Below are positions 8,771 through 18,100 of a stretch of 64,000 nucleotides of DNA, piece by piece. The stretch is taken from the NCBI GenBank assembly GCA_907165275.2, contig CAJRBF020000001.1, positions 186,001-250,000 of the forward strand, given 5' to 3'. Numbering within the stretch: the first letter of the stretch is position 1; each line of letters starts with the position of its first letter. The notes under the pieces are model-generated. The model saw nothing but the letters and a program-made list of their open reading frames with translations, was not told the DNA's origin and searched no databases. Source of the DNA: Zygaena filipendulae (lineage: Eukaryota > Arthropoda > Insecta > Lepidoptera > Zygaenidae). Made by a program: the position numbers and the translations under genes.

Positions 8771-9718
8771 TTAACTTAACAATGTAGATTTATCAATCCA
8801 GCTGTTTTCATCAGGAGGTAACCCTAACCATTTAACGAATATCTTACTCCCTTTCTTTTTCAACACTTTTTCTATTAAATACACATTAGGATAGTTAGTC
8901 TTCTGCAGTTCTTGTTCATAAAAACTTCCTAAAATAGGCTGCTTACGTTGATCTTCAATGTGGTACGTTTGTGGAATGGTATTATTTACTTTCTTTACAG
9001 TAAATAATTCTGTAGACCAATTAGGAGTATATCCCTTTTCAAAACAATTTTTGTATTTACTAATACGAACGCAATCCCCAGCCTTAAATTTAGATTTTTG
9101 TGGTACAGATGGAAAAGAGTGTAATTTATTAATATTTCTTTTTACGTCTGGTTCTATAGTTTTATTAATTTCTGCAGGCTTAAAACCAGTGGTACGATGT
9201 TTTGTGGTGTTATAAGACTGCATAATATTATTCAAAGTTTTGTCAGACCATTTATAACTCCCAATCAGACTAAAGTGTTTGAACAGTCTTTGCTTTATAG
9301 TTTTGATAAGACGTTCAACAATTGAAGCTTTTTTTATAGAAAACGTCGAATAATGGGTAATTTTATTCGTCTTCATAAGCTTTTGAAACGAATCGTTGTA
9401 GAACTCGTTCCCCATATCGGTTTGCAAATTGTACGGCCTTCTTTGGCTTCGGATTAAAATATGTTTAAAAGCTTGAGTTACATCAAGTTTTTTCTTTGAT
9501 TTCAACGGTTCAGCCCAGGCATACTTTGTAAAGCAATCTATTACTATAAGGATATATTTATTGTTGTTGTTATATTTTCGAAGAGATTGCATATCTATCA
9601 AATCGGCTTGCCACAAATCATCGATTCCTTTAAGAAAAACAGGACGTCTTGTAAAGTTTTTTCGAGCGGCTTTGTGGATTTCATTGACTACTTCCTGTTT
9701 TGTCATTTTGTAATGCAC
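8771..9718 (-). CDS. INT: retroviral-like integrase with C-terminal chromodomain (copy 1)
   Basis: 315 residues. It catalyses insertion of the element. The N-terminus has the Polinton-type run EIHKAARKNFTRR before the catalytic core. The DDE triad is Asp39 (LWQADLID), Asp101 (LQTDMGNEF) and Glu135 (SIVERL). An SH3-like C-terminal domain (KFKAGDCVRISKY) precedes a chromodomain (VYLIEKVLKKKGS...VKWLGLPPDENSWID, about 280-315), which may direct insertion to marked chromatin. The start overlaps the end of the fibre-like gene by 38 nt. The frame is intact; copy 2 has a one-base loss in a poly-A run and is split by Copia 2. Confidence 0.93.
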   Translation of the reverse strand: MHYKMTKQEVVNEIHKAARKNFTRRPVFLKGIDDLWQADLIDMQSLRKYNNNNKYILIVIDCFTKYAWAEPLKSKKKLDVTQAFKHILIRSQRRPYNLQTDMGNEFYNDSFQKLMKTNKITHYSTFSIKKASIVERLIKTIKQRLFKHFSLIGSYKWSDKTLNNIMQSYNTTKHRTTGFKPAEINKTIEPDVKRNINKLHSFPSVPQKSKFKAGDCVRISKYKNCFEKGYTPNWSTELFTVKKVNNTIPQTYHIEDQRKQPILGSFYEQELQKTNYPNVYLIEKVLKKKGSKIFVKWLGLPPDENSWIDKSTLLS

Positions 9719-10271
9719 TTTGAATCTCGTTGTCCACCCCGTTCTTGTTAAGTTTCTCTTCCAACTGATTTACTAACCCTAAAGACGTTGCTTTTAAAGT
9801 AGACTCATCAATTTGAGAACGTAAGCTGTCAATAAGGCCATTGAATTCTTTAAACATCTTGGTGTTTAGTTGGTCTACATACTCCTTGTTAACAGCATCA
9901 TCTGCTTCTACTGGATGTTTGATGCCTCTCAGTCTAGCTGTTTGTAAATCATAATCTCCATTATGAGATCTCAACAAAGCATTGTATGCTTTTAAAGTAG
10001 ATGTAACGGTATTTGTAATGTCAATTATAATTTGTGAACGCATATTTTCAACAAGGTTATTGAATTCTTTTATAATCATATCATGTAATTGATCGACATA
10101 CTCTTTATTAACCGCATCGTATGCTTCTATAGGAAATTTGATGCCTCTTAGTCTAGCTGTTTTTAGATCATAATCACCATTTTCAGATTTCATTAACACC
10201 TTGTCATTAAATGTAAAATCTGACAAACGTATTCTTTTATGAATATGATGACCAAATTTGTCTATACTCAT
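9681..10271 (-). CDS. fibre-like protein with two phage-tail-fibre-type repeats (copy 1)
   Basis: 196 residues. Two copies of a roughly 33-residue unit (NGDYDLKTARLRGIKFP...DAVNKEYVDQL and NGDYDLQTARLRGIKHP...DAVNKEYVDQL, about residues 31-63 and 104-136) are each followed by a heptad-like helical stretch. The DAVNKxYVD core resembles the trimerising repeat of phage tail fibres, so a trimeric spike or fibre is inferred. It lies between integrase and the DUF8207-type gene, and its C-terminus overlaps the integrase start. In copy 2 the frame ends 13 residues earlier. The phage similarity is from motif recognition, not a search. Confidence 0.65.
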   Translation of the reverse strand: MSIDKFGHHIHKRIRLSDFTFNDKVLMKSENGDYDLKTARLRGIKFPIEAYDAVNKEYVDQLHDMIIKEFNNLVENMRSQIIIDITNTVTSTLKAYNALLRSHNGDYDLQTARLRGIKHPVEADDAVNKEYVDQLNTKMFKEFNGLIDSLRSQIDESTLKATSLGLVNQLEEKLNKNGVDNEIQSALQNDKTGSSQ

Positions 10272-10351
10272 ATTTTAAGGTATGACCTGCTACTTAGGGA
10301 GGCTAAATATAAAATGAAACTAATCGTTAGTAATGCACATATTTATTTTAT

Positions 10352-11227
10352 TTAGGCATTAATTAGTCCACTTTCACGCAATTCTTCTATGATGGAAATG
10401 ATTTCATTGTCAACTCCGGTGTTACCAGCTTCTCGTGATGCTATCAATAGTTTTAATCGTTCCACCAATTCATTAGGATCGTCCCAGTATACTAAGTCGA
10501 CATCGTTTCGTATTTTTTTCATTGACGGTAAGCCTTCTCCTTTCGTTTGTTTTATATTAAACAGAGGTCTAATGATTTGTACGTATTTTTGTCCTTTATT
10601 ACTTTTGATGGGTTTTTTTGAATCGTAATCTCGACGGTGAGCGTTTGTGTTCATTAACATAGTTTTGTAATTTTTCATGTCGCTATCCGTAATTAATTTT
10701 AAATCGATATCTTTTTTAAGCAACAATTGTTTTAAGCCAGGAGTGGTAGCGTACTTATGTCCAGCTACAGATATAAATCGATCACCGATCGTTATAGGAG
10801 ATGAACCTAACATAAGTTTTCCTTTTTCTGATCTAACACCAAATACAACATCATCTAACGCCTCTGAAGACACAGACCATGACGAGGTATTTTTATCATC
10901 GAGAGTTGTATCAATAACGGATGAAACTGAGGGGTCTGTGTCTAAATCAGATTCTGAATTATCTGTATAATAATTATCACTGCTCTCATCCTTGGTGTCT
11001 TTAACAGTACCGGTGTTATGGTTGGTGTTGCCTTCAGATTTTTCAATCAGCTTTTGTTTTGTTGCTTTTTCATTAGCTTTCGTAAATTGAGCAAGAGGTT
11101 CTGTGACCGGCTTGAACACGGTTTCCAATGCACGTTTATTTTCAATTTCGACATTTCTCATTTTTCGCACCTTTTTCTTAACTGCTTCTGCAGCATCAAC
11201 AATTCGTCTTTTTAATGATTTTTCCAT
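10352..11227 (-). CDS. Polinton conserved protein with DUF8207-like domain (copy 1)
   Basis: 291 residues. The N-terminus is basic and helical (KRRIVDAAEAVKKKVRKMR); a low-complexity acidic Ser/Asp linker follows (about 65-125). The C-terminal domain (FGVRSEKGKLMLGSSPITI, YATTPGLKQLLLKK, MLMNTNAHRRDY, VYWDDPNELVERLKLLIASREAGNTG, IISIIEELRESG) is highly conserved in arthropod Polintons and corresponds, as far as I recognise it, to DUF8207. The function is unknown; position between ATPase and fibre suggests a virion or packaging role. The frame is intact. Copy 2 has a frameshift near codon 240. Confidence 0.75.
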   Translation of the reverse strand: MEKSLKRRIVDAAEAVKKKVRKMRNVEIENKRALETVFKPVTEPLAQFTKANEKATKQKLIEKSEGNTNHNTGTVKDTKDESSDNYYTDNSESDLDTDPSVSSVIDTTLDDKNTSSWSVSSEALDDVVFGVRSEKGKLMLGSSPITIGDRFISVAGHKYATTPGLKQLLLKKDIDLKLITDSDMKNYKTMLMNTNAHRRDYDSKKPIKSNKGQKYVQIIRPLFNIKQTKGEGLPSMKKIRNDVDLVYWDDPNELVERLKLLIASREAGNTGVDNEIISIIEELRESGLINA

Positions 11228-11322
11228 TATAACCGGACGAGTCGTTAATGATTTAGCATCCGATAACGAATGAAGTTTAAAACATGCGTTCCTCTATTTA
11301 AAGGTATTATTTATGTTCTTTG

Positions 11323-12009
11323 TTAGTCGAACACCACAAAAGTGTCTAATTTGTTTCTATAGCAACCATTATTTTTAGTACAATCCTTGTTTATAACCAA
11401 ATAATTGTAAGGATTGATCCAAATCTTTGAACACAGTTCGCGAAATTGACGCCACGTCATGTCTGTATTAACGTGCTCATCATAAACATGTTTCATATTG
11501 GTTTCATCTTGTTTAAAAAGTATAATTAAATTCGCGTTATCTCTCACTAACTGTTTAGGGATTTTACTATATGTTTGGTTGAGATAAAAACAATCAATAT
11601 ATTTGTGTCTACCCATTGCAAAGTAATCTCGTATGTTATTTTGATTTTCACATGCAACGTCGTCAAATACAATCACGGAGTAGGGTTTAGCATCTTGTAG
11701 ACTTAAAACTTCATCTTTATCACGATACTTTTCAAATAAAACATTTGGAACTCGTTCCAAAACCTTTTCTAAAAACACATATTTTGGTTGTTGTAATGTT
11801 TTAGAATAAACATACACATTTCGATAATGTAACCCGTTTTCGTGCAAAAGTAGTCCAATCATCAAATTTGTTTTCCCACAGCTCGACGGTCCACAAATGA
11901 TGCATCGTACAGTGCTAGGTAGAAGACTTCCATGACGTGACATGGTATTTTTTACTTCGACAAAAACATTATCAATATTTAACGATTGTGACTGTTTAAC
12001 AAACTTCAT
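11323..12009 (-). CDS. ATPase: FtsK/HerA-type DNA packaging ATPase (copy 1)
   Basis: 228 residues. Walker A is GPSSCGKT (40-47) and Walker B is VIVFDD (112-117), as in the A32-like genome-packaging ATPases of Polintons, adintoviruses and nucleocytoplasmic viruses. It would pump DNA into the capsid. The C-terminal part has YFAMGRHKYIDCFYLNQTY, a sensor-like region, and ends in a basic tail. It is the gene nearest the right TIR, about 380 bp from the terminus. Both copies are intact and differ at only a handful of residues. Confidence 0.92.
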   Translation of the reverse strand: MKFVKQSQSLNIDNVFVEVKNTMSRHGSLLPSTVRCIICGPSSCGKTNLMIGLLLHENGLHYRNVYVYSKTLQQPKYVFLEKVLERVPNVLFEKYRDKDEVLSLQDAKPYSVIVFDDVACENQNNIRDYFAMGRHKYIDCFYLNQTYSKIPKQLVRDNANLIILFKQDETNMKHVYDEHVNTDMTWRQFRELCSKIWINPYNYLVINKDCTKNNGCYRNKLDTFVVFD

Positions 12010-12195
12010 GATGCACGTGTCAAGTCAGTAGTGTGCTATTTCGTTAGTTACATTTATTTTTAAGTCAAAACATGAGAACTACCAGACGTCTAATCGTTTC
12101 ATGGTATGGATTTCGCTGTATTATCATTCCACAGATAAATCTTTTGTAATTGATCTGACAAATGATCGATCCGACAAATGAATCTTTTTGATTGT

Positions 12196-12216
12196 GTGGT
12201 CCAGGGCCTGGACCAC
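12196..12216. repeat. 21-bp perfect palindrome in the Polinton TIR
   Basis: Two GTGGTCCAGG arms flank a single central base; the same hairpin is at 44522-44542 in copy 2. It shares the TGGTCCAG core with the larger outer palindrome, so the core occurs four times per TIR. Confidence 0.85.
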
Positions 12217-12281
12217 TGGAATGATTTTGCGAGCGATAATTGTTTTTGCATGATCGATCCGACAAGTGAATCATTTTGATT

Positions 12282-12383
12282 GGTATATATTGTATGGTCT
12301 GGACCATCGGAGTGATTTCGCGAGCGAGCACGTGCTCGCTCATTGCGAAAGAACGAAGTGGTCCAGAACATACAATATATACC
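12282..12383. repeat. 102-bp long palindrome at the Polinton terminus (copy 1)
   Basis: Outer arms GGTATATATTGTATG and CATACAATATATACC, then TCTGGACCA/TGGTCCAGA arms, an inner GCGAAA/TTTCGC pair and a central GAGCGAGCACGTGCTCGCTC palindrome. It begins 4 bp from the element end and could extrude as a cruciform. The same palindrome is at 44355-44456. Confidence 0.85.
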
Positions 12384-12557
12384 TACTTTCCTTAGTAATT
12401 GATTCCTTTAATTTATTGAATTCCACATTGAATTTATTTTTAGAAATTTGATTTAATATTAGTCAAGATTTTTCATCCTAGAAGATCAGACTCCCCTAAG
12501 GCTAGTGCTAGACAGTCTCAACGGGATTTATTAGTAGATTCGAATAGGAACTTAGAT

Positions 12558-13796
12558 ATGGCTACTGAATACGAACATAATCCGGATATTATATTTAAGG
12601 CCTTACGCCAAGTTCCCGAGTTCGACGGGAACCCAAACGTACTAACGAGATTTATTCGGATATGTAATCAATTAGTCGCGAAATATGTGAAAAATGAACC
12701 GAGATGTGAATTAGACAATAGTTCGTTATTAAATGGAATTCTTAATAAGGTAACGGGCTCAGCTGCTCGAACCATAAACTCTAATGGCATCCCCGAGAGT
12801 TGGAATGGTATTAGGAATGTTCTGATAAATAATTTTTCAGACCAAAGGGATGAAACAGCCCTATATAATGATTTAGCATTACAGACCCAAGGCTCTAGTA
12901 CACCACAGGAATTTTATGAAAGATGCCAGACGCTTTTTAGTACTATCATGACGTACGTTACTTTACATGACATTGTACCTACAACTGTAGATGCAAAACG
13001 GACACTTTATAAAAAACTAACTATGCAAGCATTTGTACGAGGCCTTAAGGAACCCTTAGGTTCTCGAATCAGATGCATGCGTCCTGATAGCATCGAAAGA
13101 GCACTGGAATTTGTTCAGGAAGAATTAAATGTTATATACTTACAACACAGAAATGATAGCCATCCTAAATTGCACCAACAGCAGCCTATTAATAATAAGA
13201 TTATGCCTATGCCTTCTTTGCATGCCCCTGTACCTAAACCATTTGTGTTCCCTCCCATAGCACAGCACTCTAATTGGCAGCGTCAAATGCCGCCGCCGCC
13301 ACCGCCGCCGCCGCAATTTAGATTTAACCCCCAATTTAGAATGCCTAGCCGTACGCAGCAAATGTTTAGGGCTCTACCATCCAATTACAACCCACAAAGT
13401 AACGTATTCCGATTACCGCCTCGGAATCAAACTCCGTACAATAACGGTCCGAAGCCGATGAGCGGAGTTAGCCACTACGTCACAAAGACTTTACCCCCAT
13501 CTGGTCATGATTGGCGTAAAGCAGGTAATCCGCCGCCGAATAATTATTTCAAGTCTAGAGATGTTAATGTTAATGAAAGTGCTAACTACGAAGATTATTA
13601 TAACTATTATTATCCTGAGTACTTTGAATCTGATTATTATAATGAGTATTATAACGAGTTTTATGAATGTCCCGAATCTGATTTTAGTGGTGATTTGCAA
13701 GCCCCTGAGAATTATAATTCTGAGGTTGACGAGCAACCCCAGCCTTCCACTAGTGAGGATTTTCGGAATGTTCAGAAATCAAAAAAGTTAAAATAG
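12558..13796 (+). CDS. gag: Gypsy C Gag
   Basis: 412 residues. The N-terminal half is a helical capsid-like domain (from FKALRQVPEFDGNPNVLTRFIRIC through QEFYERCQTL and AFVRGLKEPLG to ALEFVQEEL), matching insect errantivirus and TED/17.6-type Gag. The C-terminal half is Pro/Gln/Asn-rich, with a run of about eight prolines (near 245), then Tyr/Glu-rich, ending KSKKLK; no CCHC zinc knuckle is present, as usual for this group. The ATG at 12558 (MATEYEH) is the first in frame. The protease frame begins at the stop in another frame. The gene is open, but the downstream pol is broken. Confidence 0.8.
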   Translation: MATEYEHNPDIIFKALRQVPEFDGNPNVLTRFIRICNQLVAKYVKNEPRCELDNSSLLNGILNKVTGSAARTINSNGIPESWNGIRNVLINNFSDQRDETALYNDLALQTQGSSTPQEFYERCQTLFSTIMTYVTLHDIVPTTVDAKRTLYKKLTMQAFVRGLKEPLGSRIRCMRPDSIERALEFVQEELNVIYLQHRNDSHPKLHQQQPINNKIMPMPSLHAPVPKPFVFPPIAQHSNWQRQMPPPPPPPPQFRFNPQFRMPSRTQQMFRALPSNYNPQSNVFRLPPRNQTPYNNGPKPMSGVSHYVTKTLPPSGHDWRKAGNPPPNNYFKSRDVNVNESANYEDYYNYYYPEYFESDYYNEYYNEFYECPESDFSGDLQAPENYNSEVDEQPQPSTSEDFRNVQKSKKLK

Positions 13797-14298
13797 AATT
13801 GAATCTTCAAACCCAGCGACAGTTACCATATATTAGTATTTCAAATCCACCATTAAATATCCTAATTGATACCGGCGCAAACCATTCATCAGCCCGGATG
13901 CTGTAAAGAAATATTTTTCTGACTATCCTTTGAATTATGATCCATTTGAAGTTACTAACGTGCACGCAACAAGCCAGAATGATTATTCAATAACTGTCCC
14001 TAGTTTTTCTGAATTCAATGATCCTGACAACGTAACATTATTAATTTATAATTTTCATAACCACTTTGACGGACTTATAGGTACAGACTTACTACAAAAA
14101 TGGGAAGCCCAAATTAATTTTAAAGATTTAACATTGAATACCAAATTAGCAGTGAATCCGATAAAAATGTATAACTCCCGGAATGTTAATTTATATGAGG
14201 ACATAATCCCAGCCAATAGTTCAAAATTAATTAGAATTCCAATCAACGCAGCTGACGGTGAGGTACTTGTAGAGGAACAGGTATTGTGTAATTGTCAT
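13790..14298 (+). pseudogene. pro: Gypsy C protease and pol N-terminus, frameshifted and cut by BEL
   Basis: An aspartic protease with the active-site motif IDTGAN at about 13865-13882. A frameshift a few codons later (about 13890) brings a TAA in the starting frame; the coding sense continues in another frame from about 13893 (PDAVKKYFSDY onward) through GLIGTDLLQKWE, the typical C-terminal protease hairpin. The frame is then severed by the BEL 3' LTR at 14299 and its continuation is found after 20774. Confidence 0.75.
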
Positions 14299-14923
14299 TG
14301 TGAACGCGCCTTCTGAAGGCCTGGAGAACCGGTAGGTATGTAAGCACCCAGTATTGGCAACCAGCAAATAAATTCCGAACCTATAACCAAACGCAAGGCG
14401 GACTTACTTGACTGACACCAAATGATCAGCTCCCAGGTGGTCTTCTTCAACGTGCGTTCACGCCGCAAGCTTCTACGGCGGAAGCCGCGGACAAGCGTAC
14501 AAAATGGCGACAAAGCAGTGTCCAAGCGTGCCACACAGGCGACTCTCGTCGCGCTTGTTCACCAATTTAAAGCACCACACAACTTAAATAAATAGTTCAC
14601 CAAGCGTGCGGTGGGCATGCGTCCATAAAAAGCTGTGTATTCGAGGATTGAAAGCAAACACCAAAGGGTCACTCCAGAGTCCGGCACTCGCGAACGAAGC
14701 TAACGCAGAGCAGCACGTACACCTCGGTACACAGTCGGGAACACACTCGTTGACTCAGCCGGCGCAAGCATGAGCCAAAAAACGAATGCAACGCCGCCAT
14801 CATGATGTGGGGAACTACCGCGCCCGCGCCGATTGGTCGAGCGTTCAGTTCACCCATGGATGGCATAGGCGCGAAATTTAAATACCGGGTTGCCAATATC
14901 CAGATTTATAAATAGCCCAAACA
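14299..14923 (-). repeat. BEL copy 1 3' LTR
   Basis: 625 bp, paired with 20150-20774. In element orientation it starts TGTTTGGGC and ends GCGTTCACA. A TATTTATAAAT box near the start could be a promoter. The polypurine tract AAGCCGGGGGCTG lies just inside it (about 14924-14940). Confidence 0.92.
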
Positions 14924-15112
14924 CAGCCCCCGGCTTGAAAGGTTCTCTTTCGAAAAGGGAAACCAAAATAAACCTAAGCTAACCTATCATAATGAAGACT
15001 TAAACTTAGGAATTAAGTGACGAGAAACCGTCAACTAATAGTAAACTTCATAATACTAAGAGGATTATCCGAACAAAGTACGAATAACCCTAGAACTATC
15101 GCTAATAAGCTA
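14924..15112 (-). other. BEL copy 1 3' untranslated region and polypurine tract
   Basis: Non-coding internal sequence between the pol stop and the 3' LTR. The same sequence recurs at about 43775-43963 in BEL copy 2 with almost no change. Confidence 0.7.
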
Positions 15113-18100
15113 CTACTGAGTGGGTAGCGGACATAACCGCACAATCGGGCGCTTAAGCGTACCATACTTGGTCTTTACCAACGCGACCCGAATTTTTCCG
15201 TCCCTACCTGCATAGGTTTCCTGAATTCGACCAAGTGGCCAATGCAGTGGCGGGGCATTATCCTGCCTAATTAAAACCACTGTCCCTACCTTTACGGATT
15301 GAGAATCCGACGTCCACTTTCCTCTGACCTGAAGGGTATGGAGGTATTCGGTACTCCACCACCGCCAATACGACTGTACCAATTTGTTCAACAGTTCAAA
15401 GCGAGTTAACAAATGTTCGCGCTCTTCAGTTACATTAGGAGATGGAAGCGAACGCAAAGGAACTGCATTTAGAAAATGGGCAGGAGTAAGTGGGACAGGT
15501 TTATCAGCAATTACTGCCGGTAACGCAATCGATTTAATTTCAGGAATATCCGAAATAACATCAGATTTGAACGGTGTAACAGGCCAACGGCCAATATCCT
15601 TTTGGGCCCAGGGTGGACCATGGAGCCACAATGGATGAGGGATAAGCTGAGCAGGCATAAGGCCACGCGATAAACAGTCACTCGGATTTTCCTTACCAGA
15701 GATATGGAAAAAATGCGAAGACGATAAATTTTCATGAATCTTGGCCACGCGATTAGCGACAAATGTCTTCCAACGATGTGGGCTGGAATGAATCCAGTGT
15801 AGTGTCACTGTCGAATCGGAAAAGGCAAAGATACGACTAATTAAATATCGAGGAGAGATAGTGCTAACTACACATCGAACTAACTTCGACATGAGCAACG
15901 CGGCACATAGCTCTAACCGGGCTAGCGAAACGCTTTTTACTGGTGCTACTCTTGATTTGGCACACAGAAAGTTAACGGACGTACTTTCTGGGCCCTCCAC
16001 ATGAAGATAAATAACTGCTCCATAAGCATTTTCACTAGCGTCCGCGAACGCTAAAAGGCTGACTACACATTCTGGCACCAAACCTACGTGACGGGGAATA
16101 CTGATTTGAGTTAATAAAGGCAACTCCTGTCGAAACTTAGACCAAGTATCAACAATTTTCTGAGGAGGAACCTCATCCCAATCAATTTTGAGAAGCCATA
16201 GTTGTTTTATCAACAACTTTGCGTATAAGATAGCTGGAGCAACAAGACCCAGCACATCCCATATCCGAGCAATAGCAGATAAAATATTCCGCTTAGAACA
16301 CCTATCTTCACTAGAAGCGATATCAAAGGTGAACGAGTCCTTACTGGGCTCCCATTTCATACCGAGAATCTTTTGACTCGCATCGGGGTCAAAAGAGACC
16401 GACTGAGGATGGAGATGTGTATCAGGTAGGTGGGTTAATAACTCGCTGGAATTGCTCGACCACTTAACTAAATCGAACCCTCCTGCTTTAAACATGCCTA
16501 TCAGCTGAGACGACGCCTCTGCTGCATCGGACACCTTGAGCCAGCTTTGCACCAGATCATCCATATAGACATTTCTCTTCACTACATCTGCAGCCACTGG
16601 AAATGCCACCTGTTCATCCCTACCGAGTTGCTGGATCGTACGCAAAGCGAGATACGGGCTTGCGGAAAGACCAAAACAAACTCGTTGAAACTCGAACAAG
16701 GTAAGCTCGTCATTTGGATGAAAACTATATACAATTCGTAAAAACTTATGATGTTCCGGAAGAACCTTTATCTGTAGGTACATTTGTCTGACATCTGCGC
16801 AGCAGGCAACAGGAAACAAGCGAAATTCCACTAGAAGAGAGAAAATATCCGCCTGTAAGTTCGGACCTATATGCAATATTTGATTCAACGATACACCGCT
16901 GTCAGTGCGAGCACTAGCATCGAGCACCATCCTCACCTTAGTAGTCACCTTATCCTGACGAACGACGCCATGATGTGGTATAACATACCCCCCTGACTGA
17001 CCATTCTCCTTTATAGCAACGATATATCCTTGCTTAAGATATTCTTTGACAATGTCATCATATGCGGTACGCATAGTAGGTTCCGCTTGGAGCTTACGCT
17101 CTAAAGACAGGAAGCGCCTCTCTACCGTACCTAGAGAACTACCCAGCAACGCTGGATCTGATTTGAATGGCAACGCCACTGTATATCTACCCGACGAATC
17201 ACGTGTGGTAGTTTTATTGTAAATATTCTCGCACTCCTGCTCCTCCTTGTTAAGCGTTGAGGATTTGTTCGACGAGAACTCCTCTAACTCCCAGAATTTC
17301 TGTAACACAGCATCTATAGGAGTCTCTGACACAGAGCAGAGTGCTACCGAACGTTGACGTTGATTAGATGTATGGATCGGTGCCTTGCCCATGACAACAA
17401 ATCCTAACGACGTCTGAAGCGCGACTGGAAATCGTGATGGACACTGTACGCGCCCAGGAAGTAATAACTGTGCGAAAAGTTGCGCTCCAATTAGTAAATC
17501 TATGTCACCAGGTATATGAAATGTGTCATCAGCTAAGGACACACTTGACAGATACGTCAAAACCGAAACATCTATTTCAGCAGTCGGCAGCTTGTCGGTA
17601 ATACAATCGACCACGAGAGGATGAATTTCATAAGAAATTTTATCATTAAAACGCGAAAAAAAAATTAAATTTGTTACACCCTGTATAACATTTGATGTTC
17701 CTCCAAAACCATGTACGGAGACAGGGCTTGGCACTGGTTTTAATTTTAATGCCAATTTATTGCAACATTGTTTTGTTATAAAATGATCCTGTGACCCGTT
17801 ATCTATTAAACAACGCAATAAGTGAGAACCACCCCTAGCATCAACAACACGCACACGAGCCGTAGCTAAAAGCACCGTCGATGGGTGTTGCAACCGCTGT
17901 ACACCAATAGCGCTGTCTGACTGTACCGAACATAGTAAAACTATGTTATTGTTCGTACTACTAGCGCCACCTATCGGCGTAACTTGGGAACTATCAGACT
18001 CCACTTCGGTGGCCCTTGGAGTAGTTGCGATGGACTGCGACATCGAAGTCGATGAGGATATTCCATTATTATCGGGGAATTGTAAAAGGGAATGGTGTGT

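Larger units (their letters stand above)
1..12387. mobile_element. Polinton/Maverick (adintovirus-like) copy 1, right terminus present, left terminus outside window
   Basis: A large self-synthesising DNA transposon or integrated adintovirus-like genome. It carries protein-primed DNA polymerase B on the + strand and, on the - strand, ATPase, DUF8207-type protein, fibre-like protein, integrase, PLA2/core protein, protease, penton, a small basic protein, major capsid and an exonuclease-like protein. The right end is set at 12387: the reverse complement begins 5'-AGTAGGTATATATTG, and the same sequence starts copy 2 at 44351. Polintons typically begin AG and make 6-bp target duplications; the 6 bp outside this end are TTCCTT, but the partner flank is off the window. 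All recognised frames are open. The adjoining right flank is the leader of Gypsy C. Confidence 0.93.
12010..12387. repeat. Polinton right terminal region (TIR) of copy 1
   Basis: This non-coding segment matches, in reverse complement, the first 380 bp of copy 2 (44351-44730). It contains two related units of about 90 bp, each with GATCGATCCGACAARTGAATC followed by a TGGTCCAG palindrome. The extent of the true TIR cannot be confirmed because the left end of copy 1 and the right end of copy 2 are both missing. Confidence 0.8.
12388..14298 (+). mobile_element. Gypsy C (errantivirus-like), 5' part: leader, gag, protease
   Basis: The first block of an envelope-bearing Ty3/Gypsy element, directly abutting the Polinton end. 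About 170 bp of leader precede gag; no LTR or primer site is recognised, so the 5' LTR is either left of the Polinton or lost. It is interrupted at 14298 by the BEL element (target duplication GTCAT at 14294-14298 and 20775-20779) and resumes at 20775. Several frameshifts mark it as old. Confidence 0.8.

Noticed and set aside
12065..12451. Overlapping short frames in the Polinton TIR on both strands
   Set aside because: They are produced by the palindromes, start and stop in non-coding sequence, and have no protein-like composition.
13491..13736. Ile-rich - strand and + strand frames in the Gypsy C gag tail
   Set aside because: They are out-of-frame readings of the Tyr/Glu/Asn-rich low-complexity end of Gag.
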